NCBI GenBank assembly: GCA_900549415.1
Contig: URNX01000012.1
Location: 17,552-81,551, forward strand
Length of the DNA stretch: 64,000 bases
Reading direction: 5' to 3'
Origin: an uncultured bacterium
GTDB lineage: Bacteria > Verrucomicrobiota > Lentisphaeria > Victivallales > UBA1829
The translations under genes and the position numbers were made by a program. Positions 8,846 through 17,464 of the stretch are shown here, piece after piece (position 1 is the first letter of the stretch; each line of letters begins with the position of its first letter). The notes below the pieces were generated by a model. It did no database searches, had not been told where the DNA came from, and saw only the letters and a list, made by a program, of their open reading frames with translations.

Positions 8846-10411
8846 TTACACTTCTTCGTGCTTCCACCCCGTCAGCGTCCGATTCTCAAAATCCACGTTC
8901 GCCCCGATCAGCACAATACGCTTGCCGCAATCCCGGAAACGAGCCGAATATTCATTCTTTCGAATCTGCTCCAGCGCAACTTCCGGCGATTTATCAAGTT
9001 TGAATTCAACAATATAAAGCCACTCCCCGCAACCGACGACCGCATCAATGCGTCCGCTGTTCGTCCGGCATTCCGCCTCATTGATGATTCCCTGCAGGGA
9101 CATGAACATCATATAGAAAATCGTCTGGTAATACTTTTCATGCCGCAACTGAATATCATACGGAATCTTTGCCATCCACGCCTTCCAGACGTTCATAAAA
9201 GCATCCACATCGCCCGACCGGATGGAACGCGCCAGGCTCATGACACTGAAATTGATCTGCTCAGAAGTGTACGGAGTATATGCGTTCAGCAGATATGTTT
9301 TGAACGAGAATGCGACTTCCTGATTCGGAAAACCGAGCTTGTACAGCCGCATTCCGAAATCTTCCTCCGAACTTTTTATCGTCAGATAACCTGTCTGCAC
9401 AAGAAGAACCAGCGGATCGATCTTATCAATTTCATACGCGGAGAACGCATCGGCAGAAACAGGGGAATCAAATACGCGCTCAAAATCGAAATCCGTTTTT
9501 TTCGCCAGCTCCATCAGAAACGAGGGCGTTCCGGTGGAAAACCAGTAGTTGTCAAATTCGCCGCCGCGCTCAAAGAAACGCGCAATGGAAACCGGATTGT
9601 AAACGCTCTCCGCATTCGCGGCAAAGCAGAAGCCGTCATACCACTCCTTCAGTTTCCGCTTGAGCTGAGATTCCGGCATATGCCGCGCAGCGGCGACTTC
9701 ATGAATCCGGTCTTCAAAATAATTTTCGAGCTCAGCCTGCGTATAGCCGAACATCGTTGCGAACCGGGAATCCATCGTAATATCCGTCAGATTGTTCAAT
9801 TTGGAGAACAGCGAAACCTGACAGAACTTTGAAACACCCGTCACAAATACGAAACGCAGATGCTCGCTCTCCGTTTTGATGGACGAATAGAAATCAGCCA
9901 GCACAGTCCGGATCTCTTCTGTCTGCGGACTGGATATATTTTCCAGAATCGGCTTATCGTACTCATCCAGTAAAATGACGGCGTGCTCTTTCTCAGCAAC
10001 CTTCCGGATCAGCGATGCAAATGAAGCGGCAAGCTGGCGGCGGTCAATCCGAATTTCAACATGATTGATTTCCGCCAGATTCTTCATCAGGTTTTCAAGA
10101 TATCCGCGGAGATCCTCCGGAGTATGTGCATCACAGTTGCCCATATCCAGATGCAGAACCGGATATTTCTTCCAGTCATACGGTTTGCGGCTGATGGCCA
10201 GCCTCTCAAACAACTCCCGCCGTCCCTCAAAAACGGCTTTCAAGGTGGAAACGGTCAGAGATTTTCCAAACCGCCGCGGACGCGCAAGGAAAAACATCGC
10301 GCTGTACGGCTCAATCATCTTCCAGATAAATTCCGTCTTGTCCGCGTACAGGAAATTTCCCTTCCGCAGTTTTTCAAAAGAGTAAACGCTGGATGTCAGT
10401 TCAAGTCTCAT
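8846..10411 (-). CDS. AAA-ATPase-like protein with C-terminal PD-(D/E)XK nuclease domain
   Basis: A 521-residue protein of the widespread AAA-ATPase_like plus PDDEXK_9 family. The N-terminus (SSVYSFEKLRKGNFLYADKT) and the P-loop-like ARPRRFGKSLTVSTL (about residues 43-57) are diagnostic; Walker B is HAVILLDEYDKPI (about 142-154). The C-terminal part holds GRIDAVVGCGEWLYIVEFKL (about 460-479), with the Asp and the E-x-K pair of a PD-(D/E)XK nuclease core. The family is abundant in gut anaerobes and its cellular role is not established; a nucleic-acid-related or defence-like role has been guessed. It stands alone, with its own promoter upstream and no partner gene. Confidence 0.9.
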   Translation of the reverse strand: MRLELTSSVYSFEKLRKGNFLYADKTEFIWKMIEPYSAMFFLARPRRFGKSLTVSTLKAVFEGRRELFERLAISRKPYDWKKYPVLHLDMGNCDAHTPEDLRGYLENLMKNLAEINHVEIRIDRRQLAASFASLIRKVAEKEHAVILLDEYDKPILENISSPQTEEIRTVLADFYSSIKTESEHLRFVFVTGVSKFCQVSLFSKLNNLTDITMDSRFATMFGYTQAELENYFEDRIHEVAAARHMPESQLKRKLKEWYDGFCFAANAESVYNPVSIARFFERGGEFDNYWFSTGTPSFLMELAKKTDFDFERVFDSPVSADAFSAYEIDKIDPLVLLVQTGYLTIKSSEEDFGMRLYKLGFPNQEVAFSFKTYLLNAYTPYTSEQINFSVMSLARSIRSGDVDAFMNVWKAWMAKIPYDIQLRHEKYYQTIFYMMFMSLQGIINEAECRTNSGRIDAVVGCGEWLYIVEFKLDKSPEVALEQIRKNEYSARFRDCGKRIVLIGANVDFENRTLTGWKHEEV

Positions 10412-10427
10412 TTCTCACCTCGCGGAT

Positions 10428-10456
10428 AATGTAGCACGCCGCCGGAAGGTTTTCAA
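10428..10456 (-). promoter_or_regulatory. Promoter of the AAA-ATPase-like gene with extended -10
   Basis: Minus-strand TTGAAA (10451-10456), 17-base spacer, TACATT (10428-10433), with TG-C before the -10 box. The stretch GTGC/TACATTATCC around it recurs in the GH1 promoter at 27329-27334. Confidence 0.5.
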
Positions 10457-10473
10457 GCGGCGCTCTGACGGAA

Positions 10474-11508
10474 TCAGCCGCGGGATTTCAGCAGTTTCTT
10501 CAGGACAGGGAGAATCTGCTCGACCATGCGGACGTAGCCAAGATCACTCGGATGGACGCCATCAATCGCGGCTTCATTGTCCGTGCCGAAAAGCGTGTTG
10601 CCTTTCAGATACGCCATGCGGTGCTCTCCCTCTTCACAGAGTTCGCGGTAAACCTTGCGCATCGCATTCCAGCGGCGGCGGTTGTCCTCCAGCTTCTCGC
10701 GGAAAAACCAGCCGTTCGTCTTCGGGGCGTCTTCCATCAGCAGAATCGGTGTGTGGGGACGCAGCTCGCGGAGACGCTTCAGGAACGGCTTCGCATTCGT
10801 GCGGATCTGCTCAAGACTCATGTTCGGCATAGCGTCGATAATGTACACAGCGGGATTCAGAGTGGCAAAAATCTCCGCAAGTTCCAGCTCCATGCGCGCA
10901 GCTCCGGAAAATCCGAAATTGTAACTCGGAATATTCAGTTTCCGCGCCAGCCACGCTGGATGGCAGAGTCCGGCATGCGAAGAATAGGCGCCGTGCACAA
11001 TCGACGAGCCGTAATAAACCAGAGCTTCCGTTTCCGGACGCGGCGCGACGGCCTCGAACATGGCGTCCGGAGCAATTCCGAGCTCCGCCTTCAGCAGCTG
11101 GTTGCGGCAGGGAAGATAAAGACGGTAGCGGTGTCTGCCGCGGATCGGATCCAGCGTCAGCGGATATTCCGAATCGTTTCCGTGGCGGTGCGAGGTGGTG
11201 GCGACCCAGCGGAACTTGCCCGGACGGTCCTCCGCGTAAAGGTCGAATCCGCTGAACGAACAGTTGTTGAAATTGTGTTCTTCCAGCTGAGCTTCCGCAA
11301 ATTCCCTGCGGATATAAATGACGGGGGAATCGGTGATAAACGAGATGCACATTCCGGTTGTGGAATGAGAATTTCCCCAGACGCCTTCCGCAAGTCTGCC
11401 TTTGAATTCTGCAGGGAATCTGTCGTAGACGGATTCATGCGGCATATCCTGCCATGCCTGCCCCTCTATGCCGATGGAACGGAAATCAATCCAGCGAATG
11501 TCTGCCAT
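10474..11508 (-). CDS. SGNH/GDSL-family hydrolase (probable carbohydrate esterase)
   Basis: A 344-residue protein without signal peptide. Residues about 1-150 form a beta-sandwich of the GxDLY type (EGVWGNSHSTTGMCISF, SGFDLYAED), followed by a SGNH hydrolase domain of the Lipase_GDSL_3 type: block I YYGSSIVHGA with Ser169 as likely nucleophile, FGFSGAARME as block II, DAMPNMS in the third block, and DGVHPSDLG near the end with catalytic Asp and His. Members remove acyl groups from glycans or other esters; the substrate here is not visible. The start ATG at 11508 gives MADIRWIDFRSIG, the usual family N-terminus, and has an AGGT-type ribosome site. Confidence 0.88.
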   Translation of the reverse strand: MADIRWIDFRSIGIEGQAWQDMPHESVYDRFPAEFKGRLAEGVWGNSHSTTGMCISFITDSPVIYIRREFAEAQLEEHNFNNCSFSGFDLYAEDRPGKFRWVATTSHRHGNDSEYPLTLDPIRGRHRYRLYLPCRNQLLKAELGIAPDAMFEAVAPRPETEALVYYGSSIVHGAYSSHAGLCHPAWLARKLNIPSYNFGFSGAARMELELAEIFATLNPAVYIIDAMPNMSLEQIRTNAKPFLKRLRELRPHTPILLMEDAPKTNGWFFREKLEDNRRRWNAMRKVYRELCEEGEHRMAYLKGNTLFGTDNEAAIDGVHPSDLGYVRMVEQILPVLKKLLKSRG

Positions 11509-11524
11509 AAAAACCTCTTTTCAG

Positions 11525-11556
11525 AAAAAAAATAACCCCGTTCACTTGGAACGGGG
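11525..11556 (-). terminator. Rho-independent terminator of the small gene at 11575-11778
   Basis: The bases 11536-11556 form an 8-base stem (CCCCGTTC with GAACGGGG) and 5-base loop. On the minus strand this is followed by a run of eight T residues (11525-11532). It ends transcription of the small gene before the SGNH hydrolase gene. Confidence 0.85.
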
Positions 11557-11574
11557 CAAAACTCGGAACGAAAA

Positions 11575-11778
11575 TTACTTCGCGACCGGGCATTTCAGCT
11601 TGCCGTAGGCATCCTTGCTGACGAACTTCGTCAGATGGGTTCCGTCATCATCGACGGCTTTGACGGCATAGCGTTCCTGCACGCCTTTAGCGGTCTCTCT
11701 CTTGTAGACAACCTTTTCGCATTTCTTTTCGGCGATTTCAACTTTCGTTCTCTTCTTGACGTTGTAAAACTCCATTGC
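11575..11778 (-). CDS. Small basic protein of unknown function
   Basis: I do not recognise this 67-residue protein. The ATG at 11778 is preferred because GGGAGA lies 5-8 bases upstream; a longer frame exists but begins in sequence with no ribosome site. The product is very rich in Lys, Glu and Val (MEFYNVKKRTKVEIAEKKC and VVYKRETAKGVQERYAVKAV), with predicted alternating beta strands and no cysteine pairs. It resembles the many small cytosolic 'hypothetical' proteins of PVC bacteria. A strong terminator follows directly, so it is a single-gene unit, which supports its being a real, independently expressed gene. Confidence 0.7.
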   Translation of the reverse strand, partial: AMEFYNVKKRTKVEIAEKKCEKVVYKRETAKGVQERYAVKAVDDDGTHLTKFVSKDAYGKLKCPVAK

Positions 11779-11910
11779 CTGGTCTCCCTTGTTATGGGTT
11801 ATCTGTTCAAGCACGAATTTGTGCTTACGGCATAACTGTATCATGAGTTCAATTCAAATGCAAATGAAAAACTGAAAAAAACAGCAAAAAAATTCAATTT
11901 TTTCGCCTTT

Positions 11911-12735
11911 TCAGCACTTTTCCAGCGGATTTTCACCGAATTCAGGGTTGATTCCGAACCGCGTAAGGACAAAATCGAGCTTGACCGGGTCCTCCGGAAA
12001 CATCATGCGGAACGCCCGCGTGACCTCCAGAGCAGTCCGCAAATCCGCCGCTTTCCGCGACGTCAGCCCCAGATCCCGCGCGATCCGGTGCATGTGCGTA
12101 TCCAGCGGAATCACCAGATGCGACGCCGGAATCCGCGTCCAGCCGCCGGGATCCACGGCGTCATGCCGCACCAGCCAGCGGAGCATCAGATTCAGACGCT
12201 TGCACGCACTCCCGCGCGACGGCGACGGAAGCAAAGTCGATTCCCCGCCGGGAAAACGATGACAAAGCACTCCGCAAAAGCGTTCCGCGGCAGGAAGAAC
12301 GGTCTTGTGACACGCGGCATCGAATCCCGCGGCAAAGCATGCCTCCAGCGATCCCCAGCGCTCCAGCGCATCGCGGATACCCGCGAACAGAAGCGCAAGA
12401 TCCTCTCCGGTATGAAACCGGTGCTTGAATCCATGAAAATCGCGGCGGAACTGCTCTTCCGAACCATTCCGGATATAATCCGCCGGCGCTCCGCCCATCA
12501 CACCGAAAACGGCATGCAGGCTCTTCAGGATCTGCGCGACGCGGCCGTATGCGAGCGCCGAAGCCGCGAGCGCGGCGATTTCGCGGTCGGCAACTGCCCG
12601 GAACGGAAGAACCAGTTCCAGCGGATCGGGAGAAATCCAGCGGGGATCGGAATAGACAGAATAAAGCCGCCCGAGGCGAACCCCGAGCGGCTTCTGTGCA
12701 TTGATTCCCCGCAGATTACTGCTTGGAGAACTCAT
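11911..12735 (-). CDS. TIGR02757 family (DUF2400) protein
   Basis: A 274-residue protein matching the TIGR02757/DUF2400 family: YSDPRWISPDPLELVLPFRA near the start, IAALAASALAYGRV, DFHGFKHRFHTGEDLALLFA, and VIPLDTHMHRIARDLGL near the end. The fold is related to helix-hairpin-helix DNA glycosylases, but the function is not established. The ATG at 12735 is chosen because it lies 20 bases inside the rubredoxin gene; the longer frame to 12855 would overlap rubredoxin almost entirely. It is the last gene of the oxygen-defence run, though no direct link to that role is known. Confidence 0.85.
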   Translation of the reverse strand: MSSPSSNLRGINAQKPLGVRLGRLYSVYSDPRWISPDPLELVLPFRAVADREIAALAASALAYGRVAQILKSLHAVFGVMGGAPADYIRNGSEEQFRRDFHGFKHRFHTGEDLALLFAGIRDALERWGSLEACFAAGFDAACHKTVLPAAERFCGVLCHRFPGGESTLLPSPSRGSACKRLNLMLRWLVRHDAVDPGGWTRIPASHLVIPLDTHMHRIARDLGLTSRKAADLRTALEVTRAFRMMFPEDPVKLDFVLTRFGINPEFGENPLEKC

Positions 12736-12874
12736 CCTTGCCGACTCCGCACTCCGGGCAGACCCAGCTGTCCGGGAGCTGATCGAAGGGAGTTCCGGGA
12801 GCGATTCCGTTGTCCGGATCGCCGACTTCCGGGTCATAAACATACCCGCACACATTGCAAACGTACTTGTCCAT
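12716..12874 (-). CDS. Rubredoxin
   Basis: A 52-residue rubredoxin, easy to miss for its size. It has the two iron-binding loops CNVCGY (Cys6, Cys9) and CPECG (Cys39, Cys42), the spacing Tyr-Asp-Pro-Glu-x-Gly-Asp-Pro between them, and FDQLPDSWVCP before the second loop, all diagnostic. It carries one electron at a time and is the natural partner of the flavodiiron protein whose gene ends 17 bases upstream, and possibly of desulfoferrodoxin. The start has a near-ideal AGGAGGT ribosome site, which suggests high expression. Confidence 0.97.
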   Translation of the reverse strand: MDKYVCNVCGYVYDPEVGDPDNGIAPGTPFDQLPDSWVCPECGVGKDEFSKQ

Positions 12875-12891
12875 AGTATTACCTCCTGGTG

Positions 12892-14097
12892 TTATTTCTT
12901 TGCCCGTTCGAGAAGCATGTTTCCGATTCTGACGCCAAAGTCAAAACATTTCCGGAAATCCTCTTCGGACGAGGCGAATTTCAGTTTGAGCGGCTCTTCC
13001 GCGAGTTCCGCATTCATGGCTTTCAGCATTTCCGCCGCCTGCGCCGGAGCCTCTCCGCTCCAGCCGAACGAACCGAACGACGCGCCGATCAGATTCTTCG
13101 GACGCAGTCCCTTCAGATAGCATAGCACATCCGCAATGGACGGATAGAGCGTATTGTTGAGGGTCGGAGAGCCCACGACCAGAGCGCCAGCGCCCATGAC
13201 GGCAGTCGCGACGTCGCTGCGGAATTTCGTGTGCATTCCGCAAACCGTCACGCCCGCTCCGGTGGAACGGATACCGTCGGCAATGGAACGTCCCATTCTG
13301 TCGGTTGCCCCCCACATCGTGTCGTAAACGACAACGGCGCGCGGTTCAGGCTTCTGCTCCGCAAACTCGCGGTAGAGCGCGAGCGGCTTCGCAATGTCGG
13401 CACCGCGCCAGACCGGACCGTGGTCGGTCGCAATGTACTGAACATCAAGGTTCAGCGACGGGAAAACCTCCAGCAGTTTAAGAACCTGGGGCGAATAGAG
13501 CAGAAGAATGTTAGCATAATATTTGCGCATTTCAAGCTCAACCACATCCCACGGGTTCTCATCGACGAACATGCGGTCGGTTGCCAGATGCATTCCGAAC
13601 GCGTCCTGCGAAAAGAGCAGTTTTTCTTCTTTCAGATAGGAGAACATGCTGTCCGGCCAGTGAAGCATCTTCGTTTCGACAAACGAAAGAGTCAGCCCGC
13701 CGAGATCAATGCTGTCACCCGTCTTGACCGGAGTCAGACGGTCGCCGATATGGAACTGCGCATCAAGAATGCGGACGCCCGTTGCGGAGGCGTAGACGAC
13801 TTCGGGTTTGAGGTCGTCGATCACTTCCGGGAGCGCGCCGGAGTGGTCCGGCTCCGCATGGTTCGAAACGATGACCTTGATTTCCGACGGGTCGATCACG
13901 GACGCAATGCGGGCGTACATCTCCTTTTTGAACGGCGCCTTGACGGTGTCGATCAGAGTCGGCCTTTCGCCGAGCACGAGATATGCGTTGTAGGTTGTTC
14001 CGCGGTGTGTGTGATACCCGTGAAATTCCTTGAGGTTCCAGTCGATCGCTCCGACCCACCAGACCTTGTCGGTGATTTTTACAGCTTTGAATGACAT
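12892..14097 (-). CDS. Flavodiiron protein (FprA/ROO-type oxygen or NO reductase)
   Basis: A 401-residue A-type flavoprotein. The N-terminal metallo-beta-lactamase-fold domain carries the di-iron ligands in NHAEPDHSG (His80, Glu82, Asp84, His85), HWPDSMF, SQDAFGMH and TDHGPVW. From about residue 255 a flavodoxin domain starts (AVVVYDTMWGATDRMGRSIA), which binds FMN; there is no extra rubredoxin or flavin reductase domain, so this is the simplest class. It reduces O2 to water, or NO, with electrons from rubredoxin, whose gene follows. In an anaerobe this removes oxygen from the cytoplasm. It lies 18 bases after the desulfoferrodoxin gene. Confidence 0.95.
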   Translation of the reverse strand: MSFKAVKITDKVWWVGAIDWNLKEFHGYHTHRGTTYNAYLVLGERPTLIDTVKAPFKKEMYARIASVIDPSEIKVIVSNHAEPDHSGALPEVIDDLKPEVVYASATGVRILDAQFHIGDRLTPVKTGDSIDLGGLTLSFVETKMLHWPDSMFSYLKEEKLLFSQDAFGMHLATDRMFVDENPWDVVELEMRKYYANILLLYSPQVLKLLEVFPSLNLDVQYIATDHGPVWRGADIAKPLALYREFAEQKPEPRAVVVYDTMWGATDRMGRSIADGIRSTGAGVTVCGMHTKFRSDVATAVMGAGALVVGSPTLNNTLYPSIADVLCYLKGLRPKNLIGASFGSFGWSGEAPAQAAEMLKAMNAELAEEPLKLKFASSEEDFRKCFDFGVRIGNMLLERAKK

Positions 14098-14115
14098 GTT
14101 TTCCCAGCCTGTTGT

Positions 14116-14511
14116 TTAGATTTTAACCTCCCAGAGTCCGTGAATATTGCAGTATTCGCGAACCGTGACTCCGGGTTTGAGCTTCAGTTGAAAGAGCGCT
14201 TCCGGCGCGCCGCCCGGCGCGAGGTATTGACGCTCCGTATGCGGACCGTCGATGATCTCGATCCACTCGATGTGATGTTCCGGCAGCATCGGGTGAAGCG
14301 TGGAACCGACGACGACCTTCGTTTCGCCGGACGGTTGCGCGGAAGGCACGGGAACATGTTTCTCCTTTGCCGTGTCCGCGGTTTTCGGCTCCATGAGAGT
14401 CATCTCTTTTCCGCAGCATGTGAATGTACAGTTCTCTCCGCAGGAGCATTCATCGAGGACTTCGACGACCGCTCCGCACCCGGCGCACTTGAGGATGGAA
14501 TGTTTTTTCAT
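14116..14511 (-). CDS. Desulfoferrodoxin (superoxide reductase) with altered centre I
   Basis: A 131-residue two-domain superoxide reductase. The C-terminal domain has the catalytic Fe(His4Cys) ligands: EKHVPV, HPMLPEHHIEWIEI and CNIHGLW. The N-terminal desulforedoxin-like domain has CAGC (Cys9, Cys12) and CC (Cys32, Cys33), but the spacer is about 19 residues rather than the usual 15 or so and holds three further cysteines (DECSCGENC). The enzyme turns superoxide into hydrogen peroxide without making oxygen. It sits between the PerR-like regulator and the flavodiiron protein on one strand. Confidence 0.93.
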   Translation of the reverse strand: MKKHSILKCAGCGAVVEVLDECSCGENCTFTCCGKEMTLMEPKTADTAKEKHVPVPSAQPSGETKVVVGSTLHPMLPEHHIEWIEIIDGPHTERQYLAPGGAPEALFQLKLKPGVTVREYCNIHGLWEVKI

Positions 14512-14571
14512 TTCTCATCTCCTTCAGTTTTGTGTTTTTATTTTTGCGGCCGGGGGGAAAGCCGCGGTGGT

Positions 14572-14967
14572 TCAGTTGTTGAGCAACTCCCGGTAGCAGT
14601 CAACACAGTAGCCGTCAAATTCGACTTTGACGTTGGAGATGCGCCCTGTAAGTACCTTCGTCAAGTCGCGGTTGAGGGTTTCGGGATTTTCCATTTGCAG
14701 ATCCTCGACCGCTCCGCATTTCCGGCAGCGCAGATGATAATGAATGGATGTGTCGCCGTCGTAACGGTTCTGGCGTCCGGCCAGTTCTATCCGCCGTATT
14801 TCGCCCGCATCGGCTAAAAGACCAAGATTCCGGTACACGGTTGCGAGGCTGATCTTCGGCAGGCGCTGCTTGACGATGCCGTAAAGTTCGTCCGCGGTCG
14901 GATGACATTTCAGCTTCCGGAGCTCTTCCATGATCACCCGTCGCTGATTGGTGTTGCTTAATTTCAT
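14572..14967 (-). CDS. perR: Fur-family regulator, PerR type
   Basis: A 131-residue Fur-family repressor. The winged helix spans residues about 1-65 (HPTADELYGIV, SLATVYRNLGLLADAG). Structural zinc sites are CRKCG (Cys81, Cys84) and CVDC (Cys121, Cys124). The regulatory-metal ligands of PerR appear to be present: His22, Asp70 (RYD), His76 and His78 (HYH), and Asp89 in the position where Fur proteins usually have Glu. This favours peroxide sensing by iron-catalysed histidine oxidation. It is the first gene of the oxygen-defence operon and probably represses it and itself. Confidence 0.85.
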   Translation of the reverse strand: MKLSNTNQRRVIMEELRKLKCHPTADELYGIVKQRLPKISLATVYRNLGLLADAGEIRRIELAGRQNRYDGDTSIHYHLRCRKCGAVEDLQMENPETLNRDLTKVLTGRISNVKVEFDGYCVDCYRELLNN

Positions 14968-15011
14968 CGTTCCGTTTCTCCAATAAAAAGTTTTTAGGAA
15001 TTACTACTAGA

Positions 15012-15039
15012 AGTATATCCTCTCTTTCCGAAAATTCAA
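15012..15039 (-). promoter_or_regulatory. Promoter of the oxygen-defence operon
   Basis: Minus strand TTGAAT (15034-15039), 16-base spacer, TATACT (15012-15017). Directly downstream lies an AT-rich, partly dyadic stretch (TTCTAGTAGTAAT, 15000-15012) in the place where a PerR operator would be expected, but it does not match the TTATAATNATTATAA consensus closely. Confidence 0.5.
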
Positions 15040-15101
15040 GCGTTTTTTCAAAAAAAGAACATAAAAAAAACAAGATGTATGATTTTTGAGCGGAAACAGG
15101 C

Positions 15102-15986
15102 TCAATTCCCTTCCTCTGTTTTTCCGGCAGCCCTTCTCCTTCTCCACTCCGAGGGACTCATTCCGGAGTAGCGACGGAACTCCGAAGAGAAGTAATACGG
15201 GTTGCAGTATCCAAGCCGGAATGCGATTTCCTTCATCTGAACACCGGAATCGCCCAGAAGTTTTTCCGCCTCGTTCATCCGGCATAAACAGCGGTACTCC
15301 GCCAGCGTCATCCCGTATTGACGGCGGAATTTCCGTGCAAGCGCAACCGGATGCATCCCGCATGCCCGCGCAAGCTCCGTAATCCGGATCATCCGATCCA
15401 GATTCTGCTCCAGAAGCGCACGTGCCTTTTCCACAGCGCCCCCGCAACCGCTGATTTCATCTGCCGGAAAAAGAGAAATCACCTCGGCAATCAAAGCAGA
15501 AACGGCTCCTGCAATGTCTGAAAAATGCTCACTTTCATTTTCGAGCAGCTTCTCAATTCTGCGGAAACAGATGGTCAGGCAATCCGCGCGATCCGCACAC
15601 TGTATGACCTGCGCCTCGCCCAATCCCCCATATTCCAGAAACGGAAGCACGGCCCGGCCCTTCAGCTCAACCGTCAGCTTATGATAGAACTCTCCACGGG
15701 AACTGAAACGATACGATGAGTACGGAGGTATCACAATCATGGCAGGAGCAGCAAGCACATAGTCGCGTCCGTTGACCCGATACCGGTTCACCCCTTCAAG
15801 CAGAAGGCTCAGCACGGCGAAACGGCACGAGCTCTCCTCGTAGCTGTAACGGCTTCCGCGCTTGAATTCCTCCCAGGCGAAAAGATAATACGGCAGCCGG
15901 AACCTCCGCTCATCATTCCAGCAGAGCAGACGGTGATACTCCGGTTCCGCCCCATAACTCTCACGGATGCGGACATTTTCTTTCAT
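15102..15986 (-). CDS. AraC-family transcriptional regulator
   Basis: A 294-residue protein with an N-terminal cupin-like sensor domain (about residues 20-160, including YVLAAPAMIVIPPYSSYRF) and a C-terminal double helix-turn-helix of AraC type (about 190-290): LARACGMHPVALARKFRRQY and IAFRLGYCNPYYFSSEFRRY, ending in the SGMSPSEWRRR signature. It is divergent from the GH13 gene, with 122 bases between them holding an 11-base direct repeat at 22-base spacing. It probably senses the GH13 substrate or product and activates that gene. Confidence 0.92.
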   Translation of the reverse strand: MKENVRIRESYGAEPEYHRLLCWNDERRFRLPYYLFAWEEFKRGSRYSYEESSCRFAVLSLLLEGVNRYRVNGRDYVLAAPAMIVIPPYSSYRFSSRGEFYHKLTVELKGRAVLPFLEYGGLGEAQVIQCADRADCLTICFRRIEKLLENESEHFSDIAGAVSALIAEVISLFPADEISGCGGAVEKARALLEQNLDRMIRITELARACGMHPVALARKFRRQYGMTLAEYRCLCRMNEAEKLLGDSGVQMKEIAFRLGYCNPYYFSSEFRRYSGMSPSEWRRRRAAGKTEEGN

Positions 15987-15992
15987 GGTTTG

Positions 15993-16025
15993 TTTTCCAT
16001 ATTTATTTTTTCAATTTTCCATATT
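15993..16025. repeat. Direct repeat, probable AraC operator of the GH13 unit
   Basis: TTTTCCATATT occurs at 15993-16003 and again at 16015-16025, exact, 22 bases apart (two helical turns). A plus-strand -10-like TATACA lies just after (16029-16034), so the second copy covers the -35 region of the GH13 promoter. Confidence 0.7.
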
Positions 16026-16108
16026 CAATATACATGCACCCCTCTTGTTTTTCAATCGAAGAACAAGTATTTTCTGACCAACGACAAACCAAACAAGGAA
16101 AACTCATC

Positions 16109-17428
16109 ATGAATCACAGCAAAGCAAGACCAGCCCCGGAATGGCTCGAAAACGGAATAATCTATCAAATAAACCTCAGAGCATTCACACCTGAGGGAAC
16201 TTTGAATGCGGCAAAAACAAAACTTGAACACGTCCGCTCATGTGGAGCTACCATCGTCTACCTCATGCCGGTTTACAAATCCGACGGCGACATGGATCGC
16301 AAGTACTGGAGCGAACGCCAGAAGACCAGCGGGACGGAAAATCCGCGCAACCCTTACCGCGCAGCAGATTATTTCCGCATCGACTCCGAATACGGAACGG
16401 AAAACGACCTCCGCGAATTCGTTGCGGAAGCGCACAGTCTCGGGCTGCGCGTCATGCTTGATCTTGCCTACTACCATTGCGGGCCCGGCGCACTCTTTCT
16501 GAAAGAACATCCCGACTGGGTCCGCCGCAACCCCGACGGCTCCTTCTATACCGGACAATGGTCTTTTCCGGTACTGAACTTTGAAAATGCCGGACTCCGG
16601 GAGCATCTCTGGAGCAATATGGAATTCTTCGTCCGCGAATTTGATGTTGACGGGTACCGTATCGATGTTTCCGGAAATGTCATCCTCAGCTTCTGGGAGG
16701 AAGCCAGACACAGGCTCGAACGTCTCCGTCCAGACATCGGAATGCTCTCCGAGGGAACGAAACCGGAAGATCAGCTTTCCGCATTCGACGTCAACTATCT
16801 GACCTTCACAACCGTTGACTCCCTTTTCAGCGAAGAGGAGAATTCTGCCGCCTCCTTCGTCCGGCAACGTCTGATCTACAATTCCTCACAACCGCTCGGG
16901 GCCCGCTACATCCGGTTCATCGACAACCACGACATTGCCAACGACGATTTTGAAAACCGCGCCGAAGCCCGTTACAGTTTCGAACGCGCAAACGCCGCTC
17001 TGGTCTACTGCATGACCATTGACGGCATCCCCTTTCTCTACTGCGGACAGGAAATCGCCGACCGCAGGAGGCACAGCATCATCGGCAAGTATCCGCTCGG
17101 CATTCACTGGGAAGATGCGGAGACGGAACAGGCAAGAGCGCGCATGAAACTTCTGAGTCTCGCCTCCTCGCTGCGCCGGTCTTCTCCGGCATTCAGCCGG
17201 GGACGCACGCTCTGGCTTTTTTCCGGCAACCCCGGCGTTCTTGCCTTTGAACGGCGCTGGAAAGAAGAGGCGTTTCTCATTCTCATCAACACATCCTGGG
17301 AAAGCGAGGAAGCAGTCATCCCCGCCGATCTGCGGCGTCTTGTTCCGCTGATGCAGAACGGGGAAACCGCGGAAAACAACACCTGCACGCTTCCGGCGGG
17401 CGGATATCTGCTGTTCCGCGAAATCTGA
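16109..17428 (+). CDS. Glycoside hydrolase family 13 (alpha-amylase family) enzyme
   Basis: A 439-residue GH13 enzyme without signal peptide. Family regions: DLAYYHC (region I, His123), DGYRIDV with Asp186 as nucleophile, MLSEGT with Glu215 as acid/base, and FIDNHDI with the transition-state Asp. The C-terminal beta domain (about 360-439) is present. The segment SDGDMDRKYWSERQ after the first strand is unusual. The start at 16109 follows AAGGAA; an upstream in-frame ATG at 16034 would place the operator inside the coding region. It probably hydrolyses short alpha-glucosides in the cytoplasm under control of the divergent AraC protein. Confidence 0.9.
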   Translation: MNHSKARPAPEWLENGIIYQINLRAFTPEGTLNAAKTKLEHVRSCGATIVYLMPVYKSDGDMDRKYWSERQKTSGTENPRNPYRAADYFRIDSEYGTENDLREFVAEAHSLGLRVMLDLAYYHCGPGALFLKEHPDWVRRNPDGSFYTGQWSFPVLNFENAGLREHLWSNMEFFVREFDVDGYRIDVSGNVILSFWEEARHRLERLRPDIGMLSEGTKPEDQLSAFDVNYLTFTTVDSLFSEEENSAASFVRQRLIYNSSQPLGARYIRFIDNHDIANDDFENRAEARYSFERANAALVYCMTIDGIPFLYCGQEIADRRRHSIIGKYPLGIHWEDAETEQARARMKLLSLASSLRRSSPAFSRGRTLWLFSGNPGVLAFERRWKEEAFLILINTSWESEEAVIPADLRRLVPLMQNGETAENNTCTLPAGGYLLFREI

Positions 17429-17464
17429 TGTACGGATTTTCTCCGTTTTTCCTGCGGACGGATC

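Noticed and set aside
15060..15110. Hairpin TTGAGC/GCTCAA after the first AraC gene as a terminator
   Set aside because: The stem is only 6 bases and the T run lies about 15 bases beyond it; too weak to call.
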